From Flaccisagitta enflata (taxonomy: Eukaryota; Chaetognatha; Sagittoidea; Aphragmophora): a stretch of 64,000 nt of DNA. Under the pieces are notes generated by a model. It worked only from the letters and a program-made list of their open reading frames with translations, made no database searches and was not told the origin of the DNA. The position numbers and the translations under genes are program-made. Shown one piece after another: positions 1-12,305 of this stretch; position 1 is the first letter of the stretch, and each line of letters starts with the position of its first letter. The stretch is taken from contig OZ231128.1 in the NCBI GenBank assembly GCA_965153355.1, positions 6,448,001 through 6,512,000 on the forward strand. The letters run 5' to 3'.

Positions 1-634
1 AGATACTCAAAATCAATTTTTTTTTTTTGCTATTTGCACCAGGTTGATTAAATTTACCCTTTTATTCTATATAGAAATTTCAATATTTGGAGGAAATTTG
101 GGTATTTTTCAAAATGATGTAGAAGCTAAACCACTTGATAAAAAGTGCTGAAATTTTGCATGAAGAAACCGCAGTTGATATGCTTTAAGATAGAAAAAAT
201 CGGAATCTTGTAATAGGAATAGTTATTGCATAATGCATCTTTTGCTGGTTACAGTTGCTATTGAAGACAAGGTACTGTTAGGTTCCATCAAATTCACTGA
301 TGATTCTCAAATTCTTGTATACAAGAACTGGTGGTTAAAGATTTCAACCAACTAAAATGTTACAAGATTTTAGCAGTGTAATTTTATCAACCAGTCTTTG
401 CGTACATCTTATCTATTACAGCAGGCTGTTCCATTCATCATTTTGTTTATTACTAGTTGGTTAGACCAAAACCACCTGTATAAGTAGTCCACTAGTGCTT
501 TCTCCACTGACTGTGTAATGAAATTGTGTATCAGTGCCTCATAAAGAAGTTCTTTCATCCAAGAGATGTAAGGAGTCGCTTTCAAGATACATTCTCCCGT
601 ACAGTTAACTCCTTAGATCCACTTTTAAATTTTA

Positions 635-802
<168 letters not shown>

Positions 803-1739
803 CGAGAGCGAGAGCGAGAGGGAGACAAAGAAAAAAATGCTTCTAGACCGATGCGTGGAATAAAACACCAATTTGAAAGCAAAAGGCAAAATGGAAGAAA
901 GACTGGAAAGACAAGATTGACAATGTGAGAATGGTTGATCTTCATCAGAGAAAAAGTGTCGAAAATTCCTGGCAATGACAATAACAAAGAAATGGTACCC
1001 AGTAACAAGGCTCAAATCTTATCAGTCATCAGAAATAAAGATTCTGTAGTCTTGACAATAGTACAAAATACAAACTATGGAAAAAAAAGATACAACACAG
1101 AAAACAGGGCAAAGTTTAGCTAAAAGTTTGCGACAGAAAAATCCAGATGGTCTAAGGGCTGGCATGTTCAAGAATTGCATAAAATTGATTGAACATGCCC
1201 TGCGGATGTTTGGGCACGGGTTACCATATGTATAACAAGGGGAAACCATCGTTGGGCATTTTTTAGTTACCCTCGGACCGCTCGGCGCATTCAAAATTGG
1301 CCAGGAAGGGCCAAAAAAGGCCAAAATCAATAACCCACCCACCAACTTGAAAAAATTCAAAAATAGTTAAATTTTCATGATTAAGCATCTTTTTTGGACT
1401 CGTTGGACACAAAAAACATAAAGGTAGGTAGTCGAGTGGGTGGTTGGGTGGGGTGACCCATGGGGTGAGGGCAAGGTGGCCAAATTGGCCAAAAATCACC
1501 CCCTGATGGAGGTGGTCATAAAAAAATGACAACAATCAAAATTGTTGATTTTTTTGGCAAAAATACATCTCATTTAGTGGGATTCTGCAAAAAAATTGGT
1601 ATCATTTGGGTTTTTGGACAAAAAATGGCCCAGATGAAGTTTTGGGGGTTGTTGAAATTTTAGCTGGCTGCACACCTTAACTTTGTTTGCTTATAGCTTC
1701 TAAACGCTTTAATTCCCAAAAATCAGATTGGTCTCATCG

Positions 1740-2990
1740 GAAAGATCTTTTGAAAAGCTTTCAGAAGCTCATGAATTTTAATTGATCCAAAGTACAGTAA
1801 AAAATGGAATTTTGTCATCATTTGACCTGTCAACTTTGTTTGCTTATAACTTTTTAGTCGCGACTCTACACCCCGCTTTGTCCGTCGGTTGGTCGGTCGA
1901 TCGGTGTGTCGGTTGGTCACACTTTACTTTTTTTATTCGTTTTATTCCTACTTACTCATTTTAAGTCAATTAGATCATTTAAAGTTGAATTAGATCATTT
2001 TTAGTCATTATAGGTCATTTTAAGTCAGTTTGAGTCAATTTTAGTTATTTGAGTTATTCTAATAGTTTTGATCATTTTAGTGATTTAAGGTCAATTTAAG
2101 TCAATTTAGGTCAGTTAAATTAAATTTAAGTCATTCTAGGTCAATTTAAGTCATTTGAAGTCATTTTAAGTCAATTTTTGTGAATTCATGTCAATTTAAA
2201 TCATTTTAGTCACTTAGTCATTTTAGTCATTTTAGGTCAATTCAAGTCAATTTAGGTCAATTTTAGTCATTTTAGGTCATTTCAAATCATTTCAAGTCAT
2301 CTTATGTCAATTAAATTCAATGAATGTCATTTTAGTTATGTGGTTATGTAATAAAGTAATTATGTCTCGTACGCGACTTATAGGTGTTGGCCTTGTTATC
2401 CTTCAAAGCAAGTAAAACATGGATGGTCTCATCTGAAAGATCTTTCAAAAAGCTTTCAGAAGCTCATGAATTTCAATTGATTTGGTTGAAAAATGGCAAT
2501 ACAGTGATCTCTCTAAGTACAGTAAAAAAATGGGATTTTTTCATCATTTGACCTTTCAACTTTGATTGCTTATGACTTTTTATCCTTAATAGTTAGTAAA
2601 ACATGATGGGTCTCATCTGAAAGATCCTTAGAAAAGCTTTAAGAAGCTCATGAATTTTTATTGATTTGGTTGTAAAATAGCAATACAGTGATCTCTGAAA
2701 GTACAGTAAAAAATGGAATTTTGTCATTATTTGACCTGTCAACTTTGTTTGCTTATACCTTTTTATCCTTCAAAGCTAGTATAACATGGTTGGTCTCATC
2801 TGAAAGATCTTTCAGAAGGCTTTCAGGAGGTCATGAATTTTAATTGATTTGGTTGGTTAGGAAATGGCGTTATAGTGATCTCCCAAGGTACAGTAAAAAA
2901 TACTATCTAAACATTATTGGACCTATTAACTTGGTTCATTTACCTCAAAAGCGAGTAAAACGTGGCTGGTCTCTTTTAAAAAATCTTTGA
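1740..2990. repeat. Tandem repeat of about 185 bp inside the left arm
   Basis: Four units begin near 1740, 2436, 2622 and 2802. Each carries GAAAGATCTTTC, CTTTCAGAAGCTCATGAATT and a TTTGACCTGTCAACTTTG block. The first unit lacks about 32 bp and is split by the HINE-like insertion. Confidence 0.7.
1856..2395 (+). mobile_element. HINE-like element, long variant, nested in the foldback arm
   Basis: It starts AGTCGCGACTCTACACC, has a GTCGGTTGGTCGG core and ends GGCCTTG. Its middle (about 1945-2335) is an array of TCATTTTAAGTCAAT-like units. The host arm reads CTTTTTATCC when empty. Here TTTTT precedes the element and TTATCC follows, so two T's were duplicated. Confidence 0.8.
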
Positions 2991-2991
2991 A

Positions 2992-3228
2992 CAAGTGATG
3001 CAGGGTCACAATATTGTTGCGCATGAGTGGCCAGGGGCAGCACACCCCCATCCACACCCAACGCCCCACCCAACCCCCTTCCTAACACAGACACATACAC
3101 AAAAAGCTTCTAAAATGCTCATTTTCCCACTTTTTGACCGGTGCTGATGGATGGACGAACAAACGAATGGACGGACCAATGGACCGACGGACAGACAAAG
3201 CCTCTTATAGGGTTACCTGTCCGCAACT
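2992..3228 (-). mobile_element. HINE-like element, type II (GGGTCAC end)
   Basis: Reading forward it runs CAAGTGATGCAGGGTCAC, then an A/C-rich CACACCC block, a GGAC/GACG core and the hairpin end GTCCGCAACT. Its mirror at 4551-4731 shows it was present before the foldback arms were duplicated. Confidence 0.75.
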
Positions 3229-3527
3229 AAAAATGGTGAAACAATGATATCCAAAAGTATGGTGGATAATCTGAATTTGACAAGACTCAATTTTTGGCCT
3301 TGCCTCGTTGTTATCTGCAAGTTGTCAAAATCACACAGCTGCACACCAGAGGTGGCACAAACTATTGATTTTAAGAATCGACCAGGTCGAACGAATCATG
3401 GTCAAACCCTCTCAAAAAAATTGACCTAAAATCGACCATAAGTCGATTGTTTTGCCAGTGAGCCTTTTTACCAATAGGATTGCAAAATTAAAAGTGGCAA
3501 TGTTTTCACTTTTTTTATGTCATTTTT

Positions 3528-3691
3528 AGTCGAGGACACGCGACTCTACACCTTGGTCTGTCGGTCGGTCGGTCCGTCCGTCCGTCGGTCGGTCCGTCGG
3601 TCGGTCCGTCACATTTTTGAATAACGAGCGGTTTTCGCGCTACTGCTCCCGCCCAACCGTCCGCGACTGGATTGCCGTGTATCCGGCCTTG
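3528..3691 (+). mobile_element. HINE-like element, type I
   Basis: AGTCGAGGACACGCGACTC hairpin, a run of GTCGGTCGGTCC units, the box CTGCTCCCGCCCAACC and the end CCGGCCTTG. It lies in the loop of the foldback element. Confidence 0.85.
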
Positions 3692-4550
3692 TTAAACCAA
3701 AAAAGCTAGAAATACCAGATTGAAGCTAAATGAAATTTCTCTTTAAGAGCTCTAAGATATTACTTTTACTCAATCATTTTTAAATTTAGAATTTTTCATT
3801 TAAAAGTGCAACTTTTTTATTGATTTGCATAGTAGGAAAATCATTTTTAACTTTAAGTTTTGAATTAAGAGGTCAAAGACATGACCAGGACGAAAGGGCA
3901 TAAACGCATCCACTCCTATATTCCAACAGATGCGTTCGCATCCTTATCTGCGTTTTGCAAAATCTTGTGCATCCTGTGAGCAAATATAAGCAATGGTGTG
4001 GGCTGTATGGGGTGCTATTATTTTGATCCCTCCACACCTCTTATAGTGGTTCCTTCTGTAGCCATGAAGTGATATGAAAATAGAAAATTGAGCCAATAAG
4101 CACAAACTAATCAGGAGAGACAACTGCGTTTTTCATTTTTTATAAAATTTTGTATGGGAAGAGATCGCAACTTCTTCCATCTAGAAGCGAGGAGTATGCA
4201 CCACAACTAAGTCTAAGGCGGGTGTAAACAAGTATTTGTGGTTGAATTTTGTTTGGGAGCGTGTTTGTCCCACACCGCCATCCAATCACCTGGGTTTGGC
4301 GATTTTCTACGTACTTTCATACATATGCAATGCATTTCATTGACAATTTTCTATTTGTTAATATTTCATATTACAAAAACTCAGTTTTACGAGCTCATTT
4401 CTTACTTCTAACGCAAATTTAAATTAGTTTCATCATCAAATTGTATCTATGCTAGCCAGAGATTAAAAGACAAAAAATCAACCCAATACATTTGAGTTTT
4501 GGGGACTCAGGAAGATTATTCTGATATGCTAAAAATCGACCCGATAAATC

Positions 4551-4731
4551 AACCATCCGTTTGTTCATCCGTCAATCAGCACCGGTCAAAAAGTGGGAAA
4601 ATGAGCATTTCAGAAGCTTTTGCTGTATGTGTCTGTGTTGGGAAGGGGGTTGGGTGGGGCGTTGGGTGTGGATGGGGGTGTGCTGCCCCTGGCCACTCAT
4701 GCGCAACAATATTGTGACCCTGCCTCACTTG
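4551..4731 (+). mobile_element. HINE-like element, type II, hairpin end lost
   Basis: Mirror copy of 2992-3228 in the right foldback arm. It ends in TGACCCTGCCTCACTTG; the AGTTGCGG hairpin end is missing, so the arm homology stops here. Confidence 0.7.
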
Positions 4732-4759
4732 TTCAAAGATATTTCAAAAGAGACCAGCC

Positions 4760-5490
4760 ATGTTTTACTAGCTTTTGAGGTAAGTGAACCAAGTTAATAG
4801 GTCCAATAATGTTTAGATAGTATTTTTTACTGTACCTTGGGAGATCATTTTGCCGCCATTTCCTAACCAAATCAATTAAAATTCATGACCTCCTGAAAGC
4901 CTTCTGAAAGATCTTTCAGATGAGACCAACCATGTTAAACTAGCTTTGAAGCATAAAAAGTTAAAAGCAAACAAAGTTGACAGGTCAAATAATGACGAAA
5001 TTCCATTTTTTACTGTACTTTCAGAGATCACTGTATTGCCATATTTCAACCAAATCAATAAAAATTCATGAGCTTCTGAAAGCTTTTCGAAAGATCTTTC
5101 AGACGAGACCCATCATGTTTTACTAACTTTTAAGGATAAAAAGTTATAAGCAAACAAAGTTGACAGGTCAAATGATGAAAAAATCCCATTTTTTTACTGT
5201 ACTTAGAGAGATCACTGTATTGCCATTTTTCAACCAAATCAATTAAAATTCATGAGCTTCTGAAAGCTTTTTGAAAGATCTTTCATATGAAACCATCCAT
5301 GTTTTACTAGCTTTGAAGGATAAAAAGTTATAAGCAAACAAAGTTGACAGGTCAAATGATGACAAAATTCCATTTTTACTGTACTTTGGAAGATCACTGT
5401 ATCGCCATTTTTCAACCAAATCAATTAAAATTCATGAGCTTCTGAAAGCTTTTCAAAAGATCTTTCAGATGAGACCAATCTGATTTTTGG
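4760..5490. repeat. Tandem repeat of about 185 bp inside the right arm (inverse)
   Basis: The mirror image of the left-arm array, again four units, uninterrupted. It supplies the empty-site sequence for the insertion at 1856-2395. Confidence 0.7.
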
Positions 5491-6088
5491 GAATTAAAGC
5501 GTTTAGAAGCTATAAGCAAACAAAGTTAAGGTGTGCAGCCAGCTAAAATTACAACAACCCCCGAAACTTCATCTGGGCCATTTTTTGTCCAAAAACCCAA
5601 ATGATACCAATTTTTTTGCAGAATCCCACTAAATGAGATGTATTTTTGCCAAAAAAATCAACAATTTTGATTTTTGTCATTTTTTACGACCACCTCCATC
5701 AGGGGGTGATTTTTGGCCAATTTGGCCACCTTGCCCTCACCCCATGGGTCACCCCACCCAACCACCCACTCAACCACCTACCTTTATGTTTTTTGTGTCC
5801 AACGAGTCCAAAAAAGATGCTTAATCATGAAAATTTAACCATTTTTGAATTTTTTCAAGTTGGTGGGTGGGTTATCGATTTTGGTCTTTTTTGGCCCTTC
5901 CTGACCAATTTTGAATGCGCCGAGCGGTCCGAGGGTAACGAAAAAATGCCCAACGATGGTTTCCCCTTGTTATACATATGGTAACCCGTGCCCAAACATC
6001 CGCAGGGCATGTTCAATCAATTTTATGCAATTCTTGAACACGCCATCTAAGGGCCTGTTCCTGCAGGGTCATCTAACTGGACTGAAAA

Positions 6089-6274
6089 CAAGACCGGATA
6101 CACTGCTACCCTAGTCGCGTGCGGGTGGGCAGGAGAAGGTCACTGGGTCATCTGGGCAGGAGCCGTTTGCTCAAAAAGCTCAAAAACGCCAAAAAAGTAA
6201 AAAGGGGACCAACCAACCGACCGACCGATCGATGGACCGACATAGCAGGGTGTAGAGTCGCGAAGCACGCGACT
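6089..6274 (-). mobile_element. HINE-like element, type I
   Basis: Starts CAAGACCGGATACACTGC, has (CCGA)n-like units and ends in the hairpin GTCGCGAAGCACGCGACT followed by an A-run. It lies just outside the 9-bp duplication of the foldback element. Confidence 0.8.
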
Positions 6275-6334
6275 AAAAAGAACTGAGCTATTGTGCATCA
6301 ATGCTTCAATTTTATGATCTAAGTCTAATTTTCT

Positions 6335-6445
6335 CTTTTGTCTGATTTCAGGTCTGATTTTAAGCTTATGAGGCCTGATTTGAGGCCTGAGAGGGCTGAT
6401 TTGAGGCTTGAAAGGCCTGATTTAAGGTCTGAGAGGCCTGATGCA
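6335..6445 (+). repeat. GAGGCCTGATTT minisatellite fragment
   Basis: About five units of 20-21 bp such as GAGAGGCCTGATTTGAGGC. The same unit forms the core of the E family (50348-51105). No E-family ends are visible here. Confidence 0.5.
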
Positions 6446-6774
6446 CAATAAAACTTTCATGTCTACTGCGGAATTTTCTATTACTGTAACTCTTTGGTTA
6501 CTTTACTGTTATATCAGTAAATGACGCTTTCCTCGCTATCACCTTCAGTAATTTACCGAGTGCCTTGCGGAAGATTTAAAGCTTAGCGGCGGAGGATTTG
6601 TAACTAAGCGGAACGGAGAGCGGAGGCAGCGAGGGGATGAATGGAGGAAATTTAGTCCTCAACTATCAATCCTCTTAAAATTAGCGGCAGAAAAACAGGA
6701 GAGGAGATTCATTCTCAAGATGCTGATTTGAACATTCCATTCTTTTTCTATCTTCGGCTGCATTTCTTCCTATT

Positions 6775-6832
6775 TTCTCTGTTTCTTTCTTTGTTTCTTT
6801 CTCTCTTTCTTTTTTTCTTTCTCTCCTTTCTC

Positions 6833-6908
<76 letters not shown>
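6775..6908. repeat. (TTTC)n microsatellite
   Basis: Imperfect TTTC/CTTT units turn into a pure run over about 6836-6906. Confidence 0.9.
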
Positions 6909-6909
<1 letters not shown>

Positions 6910-7015
6910 ATCATGTCATGCTCGACAGTGTAATGTTATTCTCGACAATCAAATATTTTTTCCCTCCATTTTCTCTTTCTTTCTTTGTTTATTCCTATGT
7001 CTCATTCTCTTTTTC

Positions 7016-7016
<1 letters not shown>

Positions 7017-7071
<55 letters not shown>

Positions 7072-7075
7072 CTCA
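7017..7075. repeat. (TTTC)n microsatellite
   Basis: A second TTTC run about 110 bp after the first, directly before a HINE-like copy. Confidence 0.9.
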
Positions 7076-7093
7076 TTCTCCCCTTCGATTTTT

Positions 7094-7122
7094 AGTCGCG
7101 TGCACGCGACTCTACAACCCAC

Positions 7123-7156
<34 letters not shown>

Positions 7157-7282
7157 GGTCAGTAACGCTTAGCTTTTTTTTGTCGTTTTACGTCATTTTA
7201 AGTCATTTTAAGTCTTTTGCTCGTTTAGTCTTTTGGTCTTATGGTCTTAACAACCGCACGCGACTGTAAGGTGTTGGCCTTG
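7094..7282 (+). mobile_element. HINE-like element with a pure (GTCT)n core
   Basis: Perfect palindromic end AGTCGCGTGCACGCGACT, then (GTCT)n rather than the usual GTCC/GTCG units, then CATTTTAAGTCATTTTAAG units and the end GGCCTTG. The GTCT core is the clearest case of the tetranucleotide run expanding. Confidence 0.85.
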
Positions 7283-7400
7283 TTTCTCCATGGTATGCTT
7301 GACAATCGAATGTTTCCATTCTGTCGTTTTTTTCAGTTCATCATAAAATATATCTGACCCATGCACACTTTTGTTTCGTTTTGTTTTGTACCTCCTCCCC

Positions 7401-7659
<259 letters not shown>

Positions 7660-7899
7660 CACACATGCAAAAATGCACTGTTCCCTCAAGTGAACGTAAA
7701 CTTTTTTCCTAGGTAGTACTTAAAATCTTAAAGAATTGAAAAAAAAATTCAATTTTGATTTTTCGTAAATAAATTTTTAGATATTCATAATGCATAAAAA
7801 TGTTGCCGTAGAGCATTCTGCTTGGCACCAAATGAAAGATAATTATCAAATTTACTTACCCTATTAATTTCATCAGAGGCCACATTCGGTCGATCCAGA

Positions 7900-8115
7900 G
7901 CCAAAACTTTCGTATAAGAAAATGAAAACCCTGTTTCTCTCAAATATGTCAAAAAGTCAAAGACTGACTTCGACTTTTTTCCCAGTGATAGGTGGAACGA
8001 TGTCCCTATTTCAACCCAAACTGAAATGAATGGAATTTGTGACAGTGCAGATTGGCTCAAACGGAAGTCCGCTTCTAACAGATGGGGCTTCAGTCCCTTA
8101 AAATCCGTTCGGGCG
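7900..8115. repeat. Dispersed repeat, GATAGGTGGAAC type
   Basis: It shares GTGATAGGTGGAACGATGTC and CCCAAACTGAAATGAATGGA with the tandem array at 13881-15175, and a closing GGCGGGGTTTGACTGTA block seen also near 10455 and 18235. Ends not defined. Confidence 0.45.
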
Positions 8116-8306
8116 GGGTTTGACTGTATGTCTCTTTTCATTTCTTCATCATTGGAACCTTAATAGTGCTTAGAGCAAGATTTTTTTCTTATATCGTCAT
8201 GGTGAGCCCAACCTACTGATCATATGACGCTTTAACCATTCCTTGCCCACTCACTGTTACTCTATTTTAAGACAGATTTAGTAGAAAAGTAGTGGTGATA
8301 TTTGTA

Positions 8307-8744
8307 CAGTACATTCCAAGCAAACCCGACTAAAACTGGAGGATAAATTTTTGATACCTTAATTCCATTTCCCTACCTTCATTTTTGGTATCTAGGCTAA
8401 TTAAAGGATGCTTAATTCCTTGAGCATATTTAGCAGTTAAAAAACAATGTTTTTTGGGACAATTGTCCTTAAAAAACTTAAAATGGCCATAAAAGCTGAA
8501 CAAACTGTCCGATTGAGCTGATTTTTTTTTCAAATTAGGTAAAATTTTCTACTGAATTTAATGGTCTAGATTAAAACACTCTAAAATGAAGTCTTCGTGG
8601 ATTATGTTTTTTAAATGCAAAATATGTTCAAGGAATTAAGCATCCTTTGATTAGCCTAAATACCAAAAATAAAAGTACAGAAGTGAAATCGAGGTATCAA
8701 AAATTTATCCTCCAGTTTTAGTCGGGTTTGCTCGGAATGTACTG
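8307..8744. mobile_element. TA-flanked MITE with long inverted ends
   Basis: The ends CAGTACATTCCAAGCAAACC and its inverse pair over more than 50 bp. TA stands on both sides (8305-8306 and 8745-8746). At 438 bp, with no open frame, it fits a Tc1/mariner-type non-autonomous element. Confidence 0.8.
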
Positions 8745-9108
8745 TATGGCTCTGTCGCTTCTTTTGCTAACAAATAAAAAGAACTCATTAAACCATTCAA
8801 CATGAAAACTATAGCCTTTCCAGTAAGAAGGTTTTTCTTCTAGTGGATACCTTGAATAAATTGTGGAAGAAAAACTTTCGTTCTTCTTTGACATTCAGAG
8901 TAAGGTGCTCATGCGTAAAAAAGAGACATTCCATACATAAATCAAGTCAAATTATTTGATGAATCAAATTATTTGATTTTGCGTGGGGTGATTTATGAAA
9001 GAAATAGAAGTTTTTTTTTACAAAATGTAAAATTAAAGTTTTTAAGGACTTCTTAGCAAGCGAATAAAAACCGGTGTACTGCGTCAGAGTGGTCCTCTTT
9101 GTCTGTCT

Positions 9109-9112
9109 GTCT

Positions 9113-9191
<79 letters not shown>
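9109..9191. repeat. (CT)n microsatellite
   Basis: About 80 bp of CT following GTCTGTCTGTCT. Confidence 0.95.
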
Positions 9192-9193
<2 letters not shown>

Positions 9194-9834
9194 TTCATTT
9201 TGCCGCCAAAATGTAATGCGTATAAATAGCCCTGCTCTGCTAGACCATAAAGGCGTTCTGTTTTCTGGATCACAGGTAAGTTTTTTCTATTCCGTTTTCG
9301 GGCATTTACGCCATTTCAAAACGTTATTCTTTCGCGAGAATTCAAAGTGGTTTTGAATGCTACAAAGCTTTTTAAGGGTTGGGCCCCATTTTCATGAATC
9401 TTTCCAAGATTATGAATGAATAAAGTGAGTACCATGTAAAAACGGATGCAAGAAAAGGACTTATTTGGGCTTCAAAAAATCAAATCTCATTTCTTAAGAA
9501 AAAAAATCTGAAAAGTAGATTTCAATCATTCTTACCCAATGAAGCCAAAGCAATGTTTTGGTAAAATACAACATCATGATTTAGTATGATATGACAGAGA
9601 AGTCAAGAGATAGCGTCACAAATCCTAGTTTATTGTACTGGGTCATTAATCTCGACTGGGAAAAAGTCTCAAGCTGTTGCTCTCAGCGGCCTCTCCTCAC
9701 TGATTTGGATTTTTGTTTTTTCTAAAACTATATTTGACGTTTTTTGGAATTTTTCATGTAACCTTTATACTTAATTAATGCAAATCTATGGCCCCTTCAA
9801 CATGTTTCTTTTAATTTCCTTTGCTGGCTATTGC

Positions 9835-9892
9835 AGAATTCTGTCTACCAATAAAGGCGGCTAATCGCCGTAGGAAAAAAGTCGTAAATGCT
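9835..9892. repeat. Dispersed repeat with GGCGGCTAATCGCC hairpin
   Basis: AATAAAGGCGGCTAATCGCC and AAAAAAGTCGTAAATGCTGA recur in inverse orientation at 24060-24115. Confidence 0.5.
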
Positions 9893-9897
9893 GAGTT

Positions 9898-10066
9898 GGG
9901 GACGCCGGACTGGTGGACAGGGGCATCCAACCCCTATCCACACCCCAACCCCCACACACAAGCATCTAGACCGCTTGTTTTTCGACTTTTCCACTTGGAC
10001 AGACAGACGGACCGACAGACCGATAGATGAACTGACGGACAATGCCTCTCATAAAGTCCAGAGTTA
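9898..10066 (-). mobile_element. HINE-like element, type II, degraded ends
   Basis: The CCCCAACCCCCACACAC block and GACAGACGGACCGAC core are clear. The GGGTCAC start and CGCAACT hairpin are decayed. Confidence 0.6.
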
Positions 10067-10141
10067 AAATGAGAGAGAGACTGTGCTGCCAAGATGCACA
10101 ATTATCGCCTGGGACAATTAAAAGTTCAAATAGACTTTAAC

Positions 10142-10425
10142 TAACTTGATTCCTCTTTTTTGAGAAAAATGCAAAAAATGTGAAAAAATAAAAAAAGATT
10201 TAAAAAATCATAGCTCCAAAATTATCGATCGCACAGAATTCTACTTGGTGTCATCTGAAAGAGGAGAATTAGTTCTTTCTTAGCCATTAATTTTATGCGT
10301 AGCATCATTCGAGCCCAAAAAATGATCAACTTCCGCAAACCACTCATGAGAAAAAGGGAAAATCGATTTCCGCCGTAGGTCTCAAAAAGCCGAAGGTATT
10401 CTTCGACTTTTTTCCAAATAACAGA
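10142..10425. repeat. Dispersed repeat, TCGAAGAATACCTTCG type
   Basis: Contains CAAAAAGCCGAAGGTATTCT and CATCTGAAAGAGGAGAATTA. Inverse copy at 23450-23715, partial copy at 28108-28205. Confidence 0.6.
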
Positions 10426-11164
10426 GAAGATTTGTTGGTCCCTTGAAATCCGTTAGAGCGGGACTCAACTGTACCGCGAATTTTCACTTTTGCAGCTTGA
10501 TTTTTGCTGATTTGAATTCGGTAACATGTTGATTCTGGCAAGTATCTTGGTAAGACATGGAGAACGGAGTAAACCCGATTGTTATTCGAGGCAATGTTGT
10601 ACTACTATAGGCATCATAACAACAGTTTTTGGCCCACAGAAACAACCGTCTACATCCCTAACCATGTAATCTTATACCAAAAAAAATTTCAAGGCTTCTT
10701 TGGCCGTTTCAGTGAAAAAAAACTTAAATGTTTATAAACCTATGCTGGAAAAGGCAACAAATTTTAATGCCAAAGATCTCACACCAGGAATTTTCACAAC
10801 CTATTCCCCTTATATATTGGAAATTTGACCCCAATTTTTCAGTTAAACCTGCTTATCTATTAAAATAGTACATGCAAAAATTTTTGTGACCTTTTGTCAT
10901 AAAAGAATTTATGCGTCATAAAAAAAAACAGTCAGGGGGTTGTGTGACAAATAAAATTAGAAATTTTGGATACTTCAACTTCAAAACTGCAAAAACCTAT
11001 CTTCCCGTTGGAATAACATCATGAGATTTGAACTGTAGTTAGAAGACACACAACAGAGTATGCATACCAAATCTTATTGATCTAGCTTAAAATTAAGTAT
11101 GGTTTTTATATCTTTTTCTATGTAAAGCTGTGTCAGGAGGAATTTTCGAAAAAAACATTATTGT

Positions 11165-11310
11165 AGCTGATAATTTTAATACGAGAACAGAGGGGAAAAA
11201 TTCGCATTTTCAAAAACATCAGATCCATCATATGACATTTTACTAGCATCTGATGTTTTTCATTTTTCGGATTTTTCATTTTCTATGCGAATCTAAAATT
11301 ATCAGTAACC
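11165..11310. repeat. Short foldback
   Basis: GCTGATAATTTTAATACG and CTAAAATTATCAG pair across about 140 bp, with a second inner pair ACATCAGAT/GCATCTGATGT. Possibly a small MITE; no target duplication seen. Confidence 0.4.
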
Positions 11311-11395
11311 ATAGTAACGCTCATTTCTTCAGCCAGAAATCATGAAAGTTCTTTGTTCTCTGCTGCCAAGTGCACAAGCTGTACGAGTTCTACAG

Positions 11396-11409
11396 AAAGA
11401 AAGAAAGAT

Positions 11410-11476
<67 letters not shown>

Positions 11477-11487
11477 AAAAAAGAAAG
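11396..11487. repeat. (GAAA)n microsatellite
   Basis: A mostly pure AAAG run of about 90 bp. Confidence 0.9.
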
Positions 11488-11569
11488 TTAAAGAGAAAGA
11501 GGCAGAGCATTTAGTGGAACTTCCACAAATGTTGTGGTTCTATTGTTTTCAATTTCATTGCCTTTTAAC

Positions 11570-11606
11570 AAAGAAGAAAGAAAAAAGAAAGAAAGAAAGA
11601 AAGAAA

Positions 11607-11674
<68 letters not shown>

Positions 11675-11708
11675 AGAAAGAAGAGAAGAAGAAAGAAAGA
11701 AAGAAAAA

Positions 11709-11780
<72 letters not shown>

Positions 11781-11982
11781 GAGAAAGAAAGAAAGAAAGA
11801 AAGAAAGAAGAAAGAAAGAAAGAAAGAAAGAGAGAAAGAAAGAGAAAAAAGGAAAGATGGAAAGAAAGAAAAAAAGAGAGGAAGAAGAAAGAAAGAGAGA
11901 AAGAAGAAAGAAAGAGAGGAAGAGAAAGAAAGCAAGATGGAAAGAAAGAAAGAAAGAGAGAAAGAAGAAAGAAAAACAAAGA

Positions 11983-12043
<61 letters not shown>

Positions 12044-12305
12044 GAGAAAGAAAGAAAGAAAAAGAAATAATAAAACAGGAAAAGAAATGAGCAGGGAAAG
12101 AAACAATCAGAGAAAGATAGAAGCAGAGAATAAAGAAGAAAAGTGAAGAGAAAGAAAGAACGAAGGAAACACAAAAAGAAAAAGAAAGAAAGAAAAAAAG
12201 AAAGAAAGAAAAAGAAAGAAAGAGAGAGAGAAAGAAAGAAAGAAAGAAAGAAACAACGAAAGAAAGAAAAAATGAAAGAAAGATAGAAAGAAAGAAAGAA
12301 AGAAA
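11570..12305. repeat. Very long imperfect (GAAA)n tract
   Basis: About 735 bp almost free of C and T on this strand. Pure GAAA stretches are broken by GAGA and GAA units. The 228- and 210-codon open frames over it are translated repeat. A purine strand of this length can form triplex structures (known chemistry, not shown here). Confidence 0.95.

Larger units (their letters stand above)
1160..6045. mobile_element. Foldback element with about 1.5-kb inverted arms and a 9-bp target duplication (Mutator-like)
   Basis: The left arm (1160 to about 3228) and right arm (about 4551 to 6045) are near-identical in inverse orientation. The outer ends read TGGCATGTTCAAGAATTGC and, inverted, TGGCGTGTTCAAGAATTGC. 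The 9-bp TCTAAGGGC stands immediately outside both ends (1151-1159 and 6046-6054). Nine-bp duplication with long inverted arms is the signature of Mutator-like/foldback elements. The arms hold four units of a repeat of about 185 bp. The loop (3229-4550) has no open frame suggesting a transposase, so the element is non-autonomous. A HINE-like copy (1856-2395) is present in the left arm only, so it landed after the arms formed. Confidence 0.8.

Noticed and set aside
7785-8141. 118-codon minus-strand frame
   Set aside because: Overlaps a dispersed repeat shared with 13881-15175; no domain.
11488-12174. Open frames of 178-228 codons on both strands
   Set aside because: Translations of the GAAA/TTTC tract, open only because the repeat lacks stops.
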